In this document: positions 1 to 8,104 of the stretch, in pieces
How positions within the stretch are numbered: position 1 is the first letter of the stretch
How the letters are laid out: every line of letters starts with the position of its first letter
Source: Phycisphaerales bacterium
GTDB taxonomy: Bacteria > Planctomycetota > Phycisphaerae > Phycisphaerales > UBA1924
Assembly (NCBI GenBank): GCA_029260395.1
Contig: JAJDDJ010000021.1
Location: 1 to 64,000 of the forward strand
DNA length: 64,000 bases
Direction of reading: 5' to 3'
The notes under the pieces: generated by a model
Database searches by the model: none
The model's input: only the letters and a program-made list of their open reading frames with translations
Told to the model about the DNA's origin: nothing
Program-made: the position numbers and the translations under genes

Positions 1-1
1 T

Positions 2-538
2 ACGGGCGATGTCGCAAACCCCGGAGCGGGCGTCGTAAATTACTCCGGATCCGCCGACTGGAACGGGCAGAACGGCCATGTAACCACGGCCGGCTCGGCG
101 GGGAACACCAGCTTCTATGGCGCCTTCGATATGAACGGCAACGTGTGGGAGTGGAACGAGACGGCGTTGCCATTTTCTGTCCGCATCCTCCGCGGCGGCG
201 GATTCTTCAGCAGCCTGTTCGACCTGACGTCATCCGGCGGGAGCTTCGATGATCCGCGGTTCGATAGCGTAAACATCGGGTTCCGTCTCGCAAGTCCCGT
301 GCCGGGGTACGCGTGCCCCGGTGACATCGCCAACGACTTCGGTTCTTTGGTTGCTGACGGCATGGTGAGTTTCGGCGACTTCCTCGCCCTACTCGGTCTC
401 GTCGGACCTTGCCCGGGCGGCACGCCGGGTTGCACGGGTGACATCGCCGACGACTTTGGCACCCTCAACGGTGGCGATGGCATGGTCAGCTTTGGCGACT
501 TTCTCGCGCTGCTGGGCCTCGTTGGGCCCTGCCCCTGA
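2..538 (+). CDS. SUMF1-type (formylglycine-generating enzyme fold) protein with two C-terminal dockerin-like repeats, 5' truncated
   Basis: The reading frame is open from the left window edge, so the N-terminus lies outside; 178 residues are visible. The first ~100 residues carry the end of a formylglycine-generating-enzyme/SUMF1 fold: the MNGNVWEWNE motif, then RILRGGGFF and an IGFRLAS ending, all hallmarks of that family. Two copies of a dockerin-like unit follow (CPGDIANDFG... and CTGDIADDFG..., each with GMVSFGDFLALLGL and ending GPCP). Such paired Asp/Gly-rich units are common at the C-termini of secreted planctomycete proteins, where they probably bind calcium or anchor the protein. Enzymatic activity cannot be judged because the catalytic cysteine region is not visible. 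Secretion is inferred, not seen. Confidence 0.8.
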   Translation, partial: TGDVANPGAGVVNYSGSADWNGQNGHVTTAGSAGNTSFYGAFDMNGNVWEWNETALPFSVRILRGGGFFSSLFDLTSSGGSFDDPRFDSVNIGFRLASPVPGYACPGDIANDFGSLVADGMVSFGDFLALLGLVGPCPGGTPGCTGDIADDFGTLNGGDGMVSFGDFLALLGLVGPCP

Positions 539-602
539 GCCCTCGCTCTGTTGCGTGAATCTCGGTTCGCCCTGGCAGCGATCGGTCACAAAGCACCGAC
601 TC

Positions 603-929
603 CTAGTCCTGAATGAACGACTCGTCGATGCCTACGCGGCCTTGCTCCTGTTCTTCAAGCATAATCTCGCGGAGCCCCCGGATCAGCTCCCACGCCTCTC
701 GCCGTGGCGCGCTCGCGGCGGCTGATCTCTCTCCGTGCCGCCAGGCGTTCTTCGAGCTGATCGCTTTGCCCTCAGCCGTCCTTGGGCCTGTGCTCAGCTC
801 CCACGGCCTGTTTTGCTTGGCCGAGGACCTCAGCGAGGCCAGGCCCGCCTGAGTCAACCGGTAGGGCCGGGGCTGGACCTCGGGGCAATCCTTGTTCGTT
901 CGCCGTGTTTTCTGCCCGTGTTTTCTCAT
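603..929 (-). CDS. Hypothetical protein of mobile-element right end (HGERSA motif family)
   Basis: This 108-residue basic protein contains QPRPYRLTQAGLASLR, then STGPRTAEGKAISSKNA and WRHGERSA. I recognise this kind of small protein as a frequent neighbour of integrases in planctomycete genomes, but its function is unknown. Its start overlaps the 3' end of the upstream gene (772-1419) by about 158 bases. Either the overlap is real, or one of the two frames is decayed and the start is further downstream. Together with the two genes upstream it forms the right end of an old integrative element whose attachment-site fossil lies at 1639-1680. Confidence 0.55.
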   Translation of the reverse strand: MRKHGQKTRRTNKDCPEVQPRPYRLTQAGLASLRSSAKQNRPWELSTGPRTAEGKAISSKNAWRHGERSAAASAPRREAWELIRGLREIMLEEQEQGRVGIDESFIQD

Positions 930-1419
930 TCTGAACCACCTGTTGATTGGCGATGTTGGCCTGCTTGATGGCCGTGAAGCTGTCCCCGGCCCGCGGGGGC
1001 CGCTGGTACTCCGGGAGCGCGAGCATGAGCCTGCGGAACGTGTTGCTGGCCCGGTCTGCGTACTCGTTAACGGTCTGGATGGACTTGATCTCGGTCTGGG
1101 TGCCCGAGAGCTTCGTTAGGTGCAGCACCCGAACGTGGGCCAGCAGAGCCTGCACCGCAAGCATCTCCTCCAGGGCGTCTCTTGGAGCCATCTCCCGCAT
1201 CAGCCAGTTCACGAGCTGGTGAGCGGTCATAGGAATGTCGATGCCGTCGAGGAGCTCGCCCATGTGCGGGACCAAGACTTCGCAGTAGGCCACCGCGCCG
1301 AGGCCTCTGACAAGCGCATCGGCCGCCGCGTCCGGCGAGGTCGCCGGATCACCCCGGAGCGTGCAGCGGACACCATCGTCACCTTTCACGGGCTTGATCC
1401 CTCGTTCAGTCTTGGGCAT
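772..1419 (-). CDS. Hypothetical protein of mobile-element right end
   Basis: This 215-residue soluble protein has no signal peptide or membrane segment and no motif I can assign to a catalytic family. Its middle is helical and rich in Ala/Leu (roughly residues 30-150), followed by a polar, low-complexity C-terminus. Its start overlaps the end of the upstream integrase-tail frame by 14 bases, which fits translation as one unit. It lies between an integrase C-terminal remnant and the HGERSA-type protein, so it is probably cargo of the same decayed element. It has no counterpart in the intact element at 8-23 kb. Confidence 0.5.
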   Translation of the reverse strand: MPKTERGIKPVKGDDGVRCTLRGDPATSPDAAADALVRGLGAVAYCEVLVPHMGELLDGIDIPMTAHQLVNWLMREMAPRDALEEMLAVQALLAHVRVLHLTKLSGTQTEIKSIQTVNEYADRASNTFRRLMLALPEYQRPPRAGDSFTAIKQANIANQQVVQNEKTRAENTANEQGLPRGPAPALPVDSGGPGLAEVLGQAKQAVGAEHRPKDG

Positions 1420-1645
1420 GGTCGTTCTCCTTGCTCGAAGCGGTCACCATCGCCGCGATGCCCGCCCGAAGCGACTCGGGCAGGCCATCCCATGCGGCGA
1501 CCAGCGATGCCAACCGAGGGTCCGTTGAGGGCGCGTGGCGGGTATTTGGTGTCGGGTAGCTGGCAGAATAGCTGGGGGCGTCAGCACCAGCTTCGTAAGT
1601 GTCTTTGTTTTCAGGGGCTTGCGGACTATGTCGTCCGTCTTCCAA
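1406..1645 (-). pseudogene. Displaced integrase C-terminal segment of an older element
   Basis: The frame opens inside a fossil of the tRNA-Gly 3' half and ends with a segment around LASLVAAWDGLPESLRAG. This closely matches the segment displaced at the right end of the intact element (23117-23293: FVCGNWGRLPQSVRTG). In the intact element that segment would be the C-terminus of the integrase after excision. Here the core lacks one C of the run found at the other sites (cttccaag instead of cttcccaag), which breaks the frame from the integrase body. No integrase body is adjacent. I therefore read it as the leftover right end of an older integration. It may still be translated from the TTG at 1645, but function is doubtful. 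Confidence 0.6.
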
Positions 1646-1680
1646 GCTGAATGTTGCCGGTTCGATCCCGGTCGCCCGCT
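1639..1680 (+). repeat. Fossil tRNA-Gly 3' half (degenerate att site)
   Basis: This sequence resembles the anticodon arm, T arm and 3' acceptor strand of the tRNA-Gly at 8034-8104. It has the gctgaatgt core and the ccggttcgatcccgg T arm, but one C is missing from the anticodon loop and no 5' half is present. It lies in the same orientation as the tRNA and directly beside an integrase-tail remnant. Both points identify it as the right attachment site of an earlier integration event. Confidence 0.75.
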
Positions 1681-1713
1681 TTCGCGATGCTCCGCGGCTC
1701 TGGCCAGCTCGGT

Positions 1714-2619
1714 TTAAGCCGGGTCACAGCTTCGGTAGGCATCGATGACGGCCCGTTCGCCGTCAGCGCCGCCGATCGAGTTGCCGTGCTCCATTCCAAG
1801 GATGCCCGTAAAGCCCTTGGCCTTGATGTGCTTGAACACGTTGGCGTAGTTGATCTCGCCGGTGGTTGGCTCTCGCCGGCCCGGGTTGTCGCCGATCTGG
1901 AAGTACGCGATCTGGTCCCAGCACCGATCGATGTTGGGGATCAAATTTCCCTCGGTCGCCTGCTGGTGGTAGAGGTCGCAGAGAATCTTGCACGACGGGC
2001 TATCGACTGCCTTGCACATCTCGTACGCGTGGGCCATCTCTGCGAGGAGCATTCCTGGATGGTCGCACGGGTTGAGCGGTTCGAGCACCATGACCAGGCC
2101 GTGGGGCTTAAGAATCTCGCACGCGGCTCTTAGCTGATCGACGGCGTAAGCGGTCTGATAGCCCGGATCGAGGCGCGGCTCGCTCCTGCCGGGCACGACG
2201 GTCATCCACTTGGCGTTGGTTCGCTTGGCCACATCGACGGCGGCCTTGGCTTCGTCAAGGAACTTCGACTGGTCGCCCGCGTCGCCCCGGCTGAAGGTCG
2301 GCCCCCACGCGGTCGAAGGGTTCAGCACGAAGACACCCATCGCCATGCCGAGTTCATCCATCGACGCGGCGATGCGGCGCTGCTCGTCCTCGCTTCGGCC
2401 CGCCATGCCGTTGTCTTCCCATGCGGTGAAGCCCTCGGCTGCTGCGAACTCGAGCTGGGCGACCGGGTCGCTGCCCGCGAGGTTGTTGAACATGCCAAAG
2501 TGAGGGGCGAAGTCCATCCCGAACTGCTTGGAGCGCGGTACCCGTGCGCCAACCACGCGTGTTGCGCTCGCGGCGACGCCGGCGGCCCCGACACTCGCAA
2601 TAAAGGTCCTGCGGTCCAT
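1714..2619 (-). CDS. Exported hydroxypyruvate-isomerase-like TIM-barrel protein
   Basis: This 301-residue protein begins with a twin-arginine-type leader (MDRRTFIASVGAAGVAASA). It continues with an AP-endonuclease-2/sugar phosphate isomerase TIM barrel. VLEPLNPCDHPG, CDLYHQQATEGNL and GMEHGNSIGG match the metal-binding loops of hydroxypyruvate isomerase-type enzymes (Glu, His, Asp and Glu ligands). The natural substrate is not known; in planctomycetes such proteins usually accompany Gfo/Idh/MocA oxidoreductases. It is the last gene of a minus-strand run whose preceding gene, 13 bases upstream, encodes one of these oxidoreductases. Export by Tat is inferred from the leader. Confidence 0.85.
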   Translation of the reverse strand: MDRRTFIASVGAAGVAASATRVVGARVPRSKQFGMDFAPHFGMFNNLAGSDPVAQLEFAAAEGFTAWEDNGMAGRSEDEQRRIAASMDELGMAMGVFVLNPSTAWGPTFSRGDAGDQSKFLDEAKAAVDVAKRTNAKWMTVVPGRSEPRLDPGYQTAYAVDQLRAACEILKPHGLVMVLEPLNPCDHPGMLLAEMAHAYEMCKAVDSPSCKILCDLYHQQATEGNLIPNIDRCWDQIAYFQIGDNPGRREPTTGEINYANVFKHIKAKGFTGILGMEHGNSIGGADGERAVIDAYRSCDPA

Positions 2620-2632
2620 CTTCGTTCCCTCC

Positions 2633-3910
2633 TTAGATCAGCGGGGTGCGTCCGGGCGTGGGCACCGGATCGGTAACAAGCGAGCCCATCGCGTAGGCGG
2701 CGGGCGAAAGATCGAGCTTCGAGTTCATCGCTTGCTCCCAGGTCACCGCCTTGCCGGTGTACGCGCTCATTCGCCCCATGATCGCGGTAAGCGTGCTCTC
2801 GGCGACCCGTTTGGCTTCATTGAGTCGGGGGCTCTCGCCGCGTATGGAGCGGATGAGCTGCTCGTGCTCGGTGACGTACGGGTTGGCCGAGCCGTTCATT
2901 TCCCAGTTGTCGGCTGCTTCGATGCGCGAGTAGCCGTGCCAGCTTGTCGATCGGCCCTTGGTGCCTTGGATGTGCTCAGCGACATGCGACTCGCACCCAT
3001 CGGTTTGTCGGCACATGCTCATCAGGTGCGCGCCCGAGGGGTATTCGTAGTCGACCGCAAAATGATCGAAGATGTTGCCGTACTTAGCGTCGGTGCGGAC
3101 CTGCCTGCCGCCCATGCCCACGCACTTGGCAGGCGGGCCTCCCATCACCCAGTTGATGGCGTCGAGGTTGTGGACGTGCTGTTCGGTGATGTGGTCGCCC
3201 GAAAGCCAGCAGAAGTAGAGCCAGTTCCGGCATTGCCATTCCATATCGGTGTACGACTCCTGCCGTTCGTGCACCCACAGGCCGCCCTGGTTCCAGAAGC
3301 AACGGGCGCTGACGGGCTCACCGATCGCGCCGTCGCCGAGGCGTTTCATGAGTTCGAGATAGTTGTCCTGGTGTCGTCGCTGGGTGCCCGCGACGACCGA
3401 GAGGGACTGCTCGTCCGCCGACTTCGCTGCCTCGATGACCCTGCGGATGCCTGCGGGATCGACCGCGACCGGCTTCTCCAGGAAAACGTGCTTGCCCGCG
3501 CGCACCGCGGCCTCGAAGTGGATCGGTCGGAAGTGCGGCGGAGTAGCCAGGCAGACGTAATGAACATCCTTTAGCGCGAGCAACTGCTTGTAGGCATCGA
3601 ACCCAGTGAACCGCTTCTCGGGTGGCACGTCCACTCGGCCGACCCAGTCCGCCTCGCCCGATAGGTGCTCGTGCGCCGATTGGAGCCGGTCTGGGAACAG
3701 GTCGGCCATCGCGACGATGCGCACGCTGGGGTCCGCTTCGAGGGCGTTCCACGCGGCTCCGGTGCCCCGTCCGCCGCAGCCGATGACCCCAACCCGGATG
3801 GCGTCGTCGTTCGAGCCCCTTAGCCCTGCGGCGAAAGTAGGCGATACCGCGATTCCCGCTGCGGTCACGATGCCGGTCTTGATGGCGTCTCTGCGTGTCC
3901 AGTCGTTCAT
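2633..3910 (-). CDS. Gfo/Idh/MocA family oxidoreductase, Tat-exported
   Basis: This 425-residue protein has a twin-arginine leader (TRRDAIKTGIVTAAGIA). It is followed by a Rossmann nucleotide-binding motif (VGVIGCGGRGTG) near residue 40 and the family's EKPVA motif (KHVFLEKPVAVDP). The C-terminal alpha/beta domain includes GDHITEQHVHNLDAINW, which carries the His residues typical of the active site of these exported enzymes. They oxidise or reduce sugar or cyclitol hydroxyls with a tightly bound NAD(P). It lies between two TIM-barrel genes, 13 and 36 bases away, suggesting one operon for a sugar-derivative pathway. Substrate unknown. Confidence 0.9.
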   Translation of the reverse strand: MNDWTRRDAIKTGIVTAAGIAVSPTFAAGLRGSNDDAIRVGVIGCGGRGTGAAWNALEADPSVRIVAMADLFPDRLQSAHEHLSGEADWVGRVDVPPEKRFTGFDAYKQLLALKDVHYVCLATPPHFRPIHFEAAVRAGKHVFLEKPVAVDPAGIRRVIEAAKSADEQSLSVVAGTQRRHQDNYLELMKRLGDGAIGEPVSARCFWNQGGLWVHERQESYTDMEWQCRNWLYFCWLSGDHITEQHVHNLDAINWVMGGPPAKCVGMGGRQVRTDAKYGNIFDHFAVDYEYPSGAHLMSMCRQTDGCESHVAEHIQGTKGRSTSWHGYSRIEAADNWEMNGSANPYVTEHEQLIRSIRGESPRLNEAKRVAESTLTAIMGRMSAYTGKAVTWEQAMNSKLDLSPAAYAMGSLVTDPVPTPGRTPLI

Positions 3911-3946
3911 GGTGCTGCTCCCACTGGGGTTGCGCGGACTCGATTC

Positions 3947-4885
3947 CTAGAGACCGAGCGCGCGGTCCATTCGATGGCTGATATCGGTGAGTCGTTCGAG
4001 GTCGCCGCCGCCCACCTCTGCGGTGGCCCAGCCGGTGTATTCAAGCTTCGCGAGCGCTGTGCGCACAGCCGCCCAGTCGAGATCGCCCTCGTCGATCTCT
4101 ACCCCGAAGCCAGCCCACTTGCCTTCCTTGCCGGCCTTAGCGCGCGAATAGCCCTTGATGTCGAGGCGGAAGATCCGCGTGCCCAGCGCGCTGATCCAGT
4201 GCTCGGGCCAGCCATACCGCCAGATGTTGCCGATGTCGAGGTACCACCCCACTACTTTCGCGCCAGCGAGGCCATTCAACTCATCGACGTAAGCGGCAGC
4301 TTCGCGCGGGCTCAACAGAAACTCGTTCCACACGTTCTCGATGGCGATGCGCACATCCAGCTCTCGCGCCAGAGGAAGCACTTTGGCAATGGACTCGATC
4401 GAGAGCTGCCACGCCTCGGCGTAGGGCATCGATTGGTTGACCACTGCGGGCACCAGCAGCACGGTGCGCTCATCCGTGCGCACGCCGGCGGGCTCGCACC
4501 AGGCATCGCAGTCGCGGACGGCGCGCTCGAGGCCTGCGAGTCCCTCTTCGCGCACAGCCTCATCGGGATGGTTGAGCGGCTTGGCCCAGTGCACGGAGTC
4601 CACCACGCCGATGACGCGCAGATCGCTTGCGACTTTGGCCTCGGCGAGTTCCTCCGCGGTCACGCCGCTGGGCGCATCGAGTTCAACGCCCGCAAAGCCC
4701 GCTGCGCGAGCGATGGCAAACTTCTCTGCCAGCGCAGTGCCGCCAGCGATCATGCCGATCTTGAGTGCCTTGCGAATGCGCACGTCTCGGGTTGATGCGG
4801 CAAGTGAGCCCTGTGCGCCAAGCCCAATCGCGGCGGTCCCAGCGGCGGCCGCGAGCATGAACTCGCGCCGGTCTATAGAACGCAT
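3947..4885 (-). CDS. Sugar phosphate isomerase/epimerase-like TIM barrel, Tat-exported
   Basis: The start at 4885 is chosen because the protein then begins MRSIDRREFMLAAAAGTAAIG, a clear twin-arginine leader. The frame continues further upstream, but only inside the preceding gene. The mature protein (312 residues with leader) is an AP-endonuclease-2-type TIM barrel with IAIENVWNEF, WYLDIGNIWRYG and RLDIKGYSR, the metal-ligand strands of this superfamily. Its start codon shares one base with the stop of the upstream oxidoreductase gene (TGATG), so the two are probably translationally coupled. The reaction is probably isomerisation, epimerisation or dehydration of a keto-sugar. Substrate unknown. 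Confidence 0.85.
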   Translation of the reverse strand: MRSIDRREFMLAAAAGTAAIGLGAQGSLAASTRDVRIRKALKIGMIAGGTALAEKFAIARAAGFAGVELDAPSGVTAEELAEAKVASDLRVIGVVDSVHWAKPLNHPDEAVREEGLAGLERAVRDCDAWCEPAGVRTDERTVLLVPAVVNQSMPYAEAWQLSIESIAKVLPLARELDVRIAIENVWNEFLLSPREAAAYVDELNGLAGAKVVGWYLDIGNIWRYGWPEHWISALGTRIFRLDIKGYSRAKAGKEGKWAGFGVEIDEGDLDWAAVRTALAKLEYTGWATAEVGGGDLERLTDISHRMDRALGL

Positions 4886-6264
4886 CAGAGCAGCCTCGTC
4901 TTGCCGGGGATAGCTAGGGCGGGTGTCGGTCGGGTGCCCATTGCCCACGGCTCGGGGTTGAGCACCTCGGCGGATTGCACCGCTTGGTCCCATGTCACGA
5001 CCTGGCCCGTGTACGCGGCCATCCGGCCCATGATCGCGAGCAGCGTGGAACGCGCCATAAACTCGCCGTCGTTGACTGGCGAGCCTGAACGGATGGCTTT
5101 AAAGAGTAAGTCGTGCTCTCGCTGGTACATGTCGTTGCCCGGCGCTGAACCGCGCCAAGGCTCGTCGCCCTCGATGACGTGCTCAGCGGTCCACGGCTTC
5201 ATGGTGCAGTGGCCGCGCGATCCGAGGACGTACATGGTGTTGTCTGACGCCGTGTTAGGCCAGTGGCGGCAGGTGTGGTACGCGCGCACGCCGCCGGGAT
5301 ACTCGTAGACCACAGAAAAATGATCGAACACGTTGCCGGTTTCGGGCAGGTTGTCGCGAACCTGTCGACCGCCGACGGCAAAACACCGCTCGGGGGGCGC
5401 ATCACCCATCGCCCAGCCAATCCAGTCGATCGCATGCACAGCCTGCTCGACGATGTGATCGCCCGAAAGCGGGTGGAAGTAGTGCCAGTTGCGGGTCTGG
5501 AACTCGGTGTCGGTCCACGGTGCCTGGCGGGCTTTGGGCTGAATCCAGCCGGTGGTGTTGTAGGTGGACTGAATGCTTCGGATGTCACCGATGCCTCCAG
5601 CGCGAAGGCGGTCGAACGTCTCGCGAACCTGGTCCTGGTATCGCCAGCAGAAGCCGCTCATCAGGCTGAGCTGCTTGGATTTGGCCAGTCTCGCCGATTC
5701 GAGCACCGATCGCACGCCGGGCGCATCGACCGCGACTGGCTTCTCACAGAAGACATGCTTGCCCGCCGCCACTGCTGCCGCGAGGTGCTGAGGCCTGAAC
5801 GCGGGTGGTGTGGTGAGCAGCACGACATCCACGCCCGAATCAATGACACGCTGGTAGGCATCGAACCCGTGGAACCTGCGGTCGGCAGAGACTCTGATTC
5901 TGCGCTCAGCGAGGTCCGTGCCGTTCTCTGCGTCAGCGTCGAGTAGGTCGGTGCGGGTGTTCTCGAGACACGGTTCGAGTCGCTCTTCAAACAGGTCGCC
6001 CATGGACCACAGCACCGAGCCTTCGTCGGCGTGAAGCGCCTGCACCAAGGCTCCCGTGCCGCGCCCGCCGCACCCGACCACGCCCACTCGCAGTTCGGCA
6101 GGGTTCTTGCGGCCGGTTGCAAGTGAAGGGCCGGCCATCACGCTTACCGCACCAACGGTTGCCGCGGTCTTGACGAACTCGCGCCTGGTCCAGTCGCTAT
6201 CGGCTGGCTGGTTGTTCAGTAGGCTGGTCGGTCGGTTGTTGGATTGGTTGCTCGATCTGTTCAT
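4885..6264 (-). CDS. Gfo/Idh/MocA family oxidoreductase, Tat-exported
   Basis: This protein has 459 residues from the ATG at 6264. Longer starts would run deep into the preceding gene and lack a leader. The N-terminus is a polar Asn/Gln-rich stretch and then DWTRREFVKTAATVGAVSV, a twin-arginine leader. The Rossmann motif VGVVGCGGRGTG, the EKPVA motif and HYFHPLSGDHIVEQ identify the family, and it is a close paralogue of the gene at 2633-3910. It overlaps the upstream SUMF1-like gene by 68 bases; both frames there encode repetitive Gln/Asn/Pro/Thr-rich sequence, so the overlap reads as low-complexity DNA. Downstream it is coupled to the TIM barrel at 3947-4885. Confidence 0.88.
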   Translation of the reverse strand: MNRSSNQSNNRPTSLLNNQPADSDWTRREFVKTAATVGAVSVMAGPSLATGRKNPAELRVGVVGCGGRGTGALVQALHADEGSVLWSMGDLFEERLEPCLENTRTDLLDADAENGTDLAERRIRVSADRRFHGFDAYQRVIDSGVDVVLLTTPPAFRPQHLAAAVAAGKHVFCEKPVAVDAPGVRSVLESARLAKSKQLSLMSGFCWRYQDQVRETFDRLRAGGIGDIRSIQSTYNTTGWIQPKARQAPWTDTEFQTRNWHYFHPLSGDHIVEQAVHAIDWIGWAMGDAPPERCFAVGGRQVRDNLPETGNVFDHFSVVYEYPGGVRAYHTCRHWPNTASDNTMYVLGSRGHCTMKPWTAEHVIEGDEPWRGSAPGNDMYQREHDLLFKAIRSGSPVNDGEFMARSTLLAIMGRMAAYTGQVVTWDQAVQSAEVLNPEPWAMGTRPTPALAIPGKTRLL

Positions 6265-7009
6265 CGGCTGGCTCCTCGACAACGAAACGGAATCCGACCC
6301 ACGAGCAGTCGGCGAGCCACCATTGGCTCTTGGGGATCTGCGGGTCGGAACGGTTCCACGAGCGGGCTTGCTGCTGAACGGTTTGCGGCGTGCATCGGTC
6401 GTCAGTGTCGCGGTAGCTGCCGCCCATCGCCACAGGTTTGCCCTCGGTAGCGACCCACTCGGCGACGTTTCCGAGCGTGTCATGCAGGCCGAGCGCGTTG
6501 GCCTCAAGCGAACCTATCGGTAGCGTGTTGTTGTCGCTGTTGGCAGCGGTCCATGCGTGGTCGACAAGGGCCGCGTCCTGATCGATAGCCGCGTAGGCAG
6601 TGAACTCGGCAGGCTTCGGCAGGCGAGCCACGAGACCGGTGCGCTGGCTGAACCACTCGCAAAACGACTCGGCTGCCTGGCGGGTCATCCCCATCGCTGG
6701 ATAGCCCGCGTGGCCCATGCCGCGGTCGGGCGGCACGTAGGGCTTGCTAGGCCGGGTAACCGCGTCGGCTTCGGTGCCCTCAGGGATATCCAAGCCGTAG
6801 AGGTAGACGTCGTAGAGGTCCCAGCTGACCTCGGTTCGGCCTACCCAAAGCACGGGCTTGCCATCGCGTTCCACTCGGACGAGTTCGCACTCGATGACGG
6901 TGTCCGGGATGCGCACGGACTTGACCCGCGTTTGCTCAACGGGCTGAGCCGTGGCTACGGTCGCCACCATGAGCGCCACGCAAAAGAAATGGGCCAGCGC
7001 CCTGCTCAT
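6197..7009 (-). CDS. Formylglycine-generating-enzyme (SUMF1) fold protein, secreted
   Basis: From the ATG at 7009 the protein has 270 residues with a Sec-type signal peptide (RALAHFFCVALMVATVATA). The SUMF1/FGE fold is shown by VGRTEVSWDLYDVY, YPAMGMTRQAAESFCEWFS, RLPKPAEFTAYA, LGNVAEWVA and the C-terminal SWVGFRFV. The two cysteines that make true FGE an oxidase are not evident, so this is more likely a structural or carbohydrate-linked relative than a sulfatase activator. The C-terminus is a Gln/Pro/Thr tail. Its 5' end overlaps the oppositely oriented ApbE gene start by about 40 bases, so the two promoters must lie within each other's coding sequence, or one start is placed too far upstream. 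Confidence 0.8.
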   Translation of the reverse strand: MSRALAHFFCVALMVATVATAQPVEQTRVKSVRIPDTVIECELVRVERDGKPVLWVGRTEVSWDLYDVYLYGLDIPEGTEADAVTRPSKPYVPPDRGMGHAGYPAMGMTRQAAESFCEWFSQRTGLVARLPKPAEFTAYAAIDQDAALVDHAWTAANSDNNTLPIGSLEANALGLHDTLGNVAEWVATEGKPVAMGGSYRDTDDRCTPQTVQQQARSWNRSDPQIPKSQWWLADCSWVGFRFVVEEPADEQIEQPIQQPTDQPTEQPASR

Positions 7010-7994
7010 CTCGACGGTCCTCCTGTGCCAAATGACGGGATGCTCGACATCGAGCACGACCGCGAGGGCCTCTGAGCCTACCAGCGAGCGGTTCGAATAC
7101 GCAAGGCTGGCGATGGGCAGCAGAGCCCGAATCTTGGTCTATGCGGAGCAGGAGCCTGTGGAGGCGGTCCGGCGAGCGTTCGACGTGATCGAGGCGTACG
7201 AGCGAGCACTGAGCGACTATGACCCGAAGAGCGAGGCGATGGTGCTGTGCTCGATGGAGTCGGGTGTATGGCACGAGGCCAGCCCCATCCTGATCGAGGC
7301 CCTGACCCGCTCACGCGAGGCGTGGGAAGCGTCGGGCGGGGCGTTCGATGTGACCATCGGCACGGTGTCGGCTGTGTGGCGCAAAGCTAACGAGAGCGGC
7401 GAGGCCCCGTCCACCGAACGGCTAGCTCGTGCGCGATCAAGCGTGGGCATGGACCTCGTCGAGATCGATGCAACTCGCGGGCTCGTTCGCCTTGCGAAGA
7501 CTGGAATGCGGCTGGACTTTGGCGGCATCGGCAAGGGCCTCGCGGCGGATGCGGCGTTGGTATCGTTGCGCAACAGCGGGCTCGACTCTGCCCTTGTGGA
7601 GATCGGGGGCGACTTGTCAGCCGGAGAAGCTCCGCCGGCCAAGCCGGGCTGGTCAGTGCGGGCCGACGATGGAACGGGCCATGGACTGAATCTCATGACC
7701 ATCCGGCGGGGCGCTGCGACCAGCGGGGATGCCTTTCGCTTTACCGAGATCGACGGAGTCCGAGGGTCGCATATTCTCGAGCCGGGTTCGGGCGTGCCAG
7801 CATCGGCGGGGCCAGCGGTCACGGTCATCGCGTCGAGCGGCTGGGCGGCGGATGCGATCGCCACGGTCGCCCGGCTCAAGAGCACAGAAGCCGCTGAGCG
7901 AATGGCCCGATTGCTCGGCGGAGCTGACGTGATCGAGCACTCGGCCAGTGTCGGCACTGAATCAGGATTGACCGAGGTCGGCTGGCCCCGATAG
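6969..7994 (+). CDS. apbE: FAD:protein FMN transferase (ApbE family), lipoprotein
   Basis: This 341-residue protein has a lipoprotein signal peptide (ASALLISTVLLCQMTGC). ApbE motifs are present: RLAMGSRARILVYAE, then DFGGIGKGLAADAAL, LVEIGGDLSAG, ATSGDAFRF, a HILEPGSG motif and a C-terminal ASSGWAADAIATVA. ApbE enzymes attach FMN covalently to Thr/Ser of flavoproteins such as RnfG/NqrC or flavin reductases on the outer side of the cytoplasmic membrane. No flavoprotein target gene is adjacent. The start at 6969 is preferred over the next upstream ATG because it begins the signal peptide directly. A tRNA promoter appears to lie in its last codons. Confidence 0.88.
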   Translation: MSATQKKWASALLISTVLLCQMTGCSTSSTTARASEPTSERFEYARLAMGSRARILVYAEQEPVEAVRRAFDVIEAYERALSDYDPKSEAMVLCSMESGVWHEASPILIEALTRSREAWEASGGAFDVTIGTVSAVWRKANESGEAPSTERLARARSSVGMDLVEIDATRGLVRLAKTGMRLDFGGIGKGLAADAALVSLRNSGLDSALVEIGGDLSAGEAPPAKPGWSVRADDGTGHGLNLMTIRRGAATSGDAFRFTEIDGVRGSHILEPGSGVPASAGPAVTVIASSGWAADAIATVARLKSTEAAERMARLLGGADVIEHSASVGTESGLTEVGWPR

Positions 7995-7997
7995 ACT
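7968..7997 (+). promoter_or_regulatory. Putative sigma70-type promoter for tRNA-Gly
   Basis: TTGACC (7968-7973) and TAGACT (7992-7997) are separated by 18 bases. They lie 37 bases before the tRNA, a spacing suitable for a short leader. The -35 matches the consensus at five of six positions and the -10 at four of six. The element lies within the 3' end of the ApbE gene. Confidence 0.45.
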
Positions 7998-8033
7998 TAA
8001 AGGCTGCAGGCTCAACCAAGGCTTGCGGCTCTC

Positions 8034-8104
8034 GCGGGTGTAGTTCAGTGGTAGAACGTCAGCTTCCCAAGCTGAATGTCGTCGGTTCGAGTCCGATCAC
8101 CCGC
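8034..8104 (+). tRNA. tRNA-Gly (anticodon CCC)
   Basis: The cloverleaf can be drawn completely. The acceptor gcgggtg pairs with cacccgc, and the D stem is gttc/gaac. The anticodon stem tcagc/gctga closes the loop ttcccaa with anticodon CCC, and the T stem gtcgg/ccgat carries the ttcgagt loop. The 3' half from the anticodon stem onward is repeated at 23293-23336, and degenerate copies lie at 1639 and 33549. The gene is therefore the integration target of a mobile element. Its present 3' half was probably supplied by the element, and the original 3' half now lies at 23.3 kb. Confidence 0.95.
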
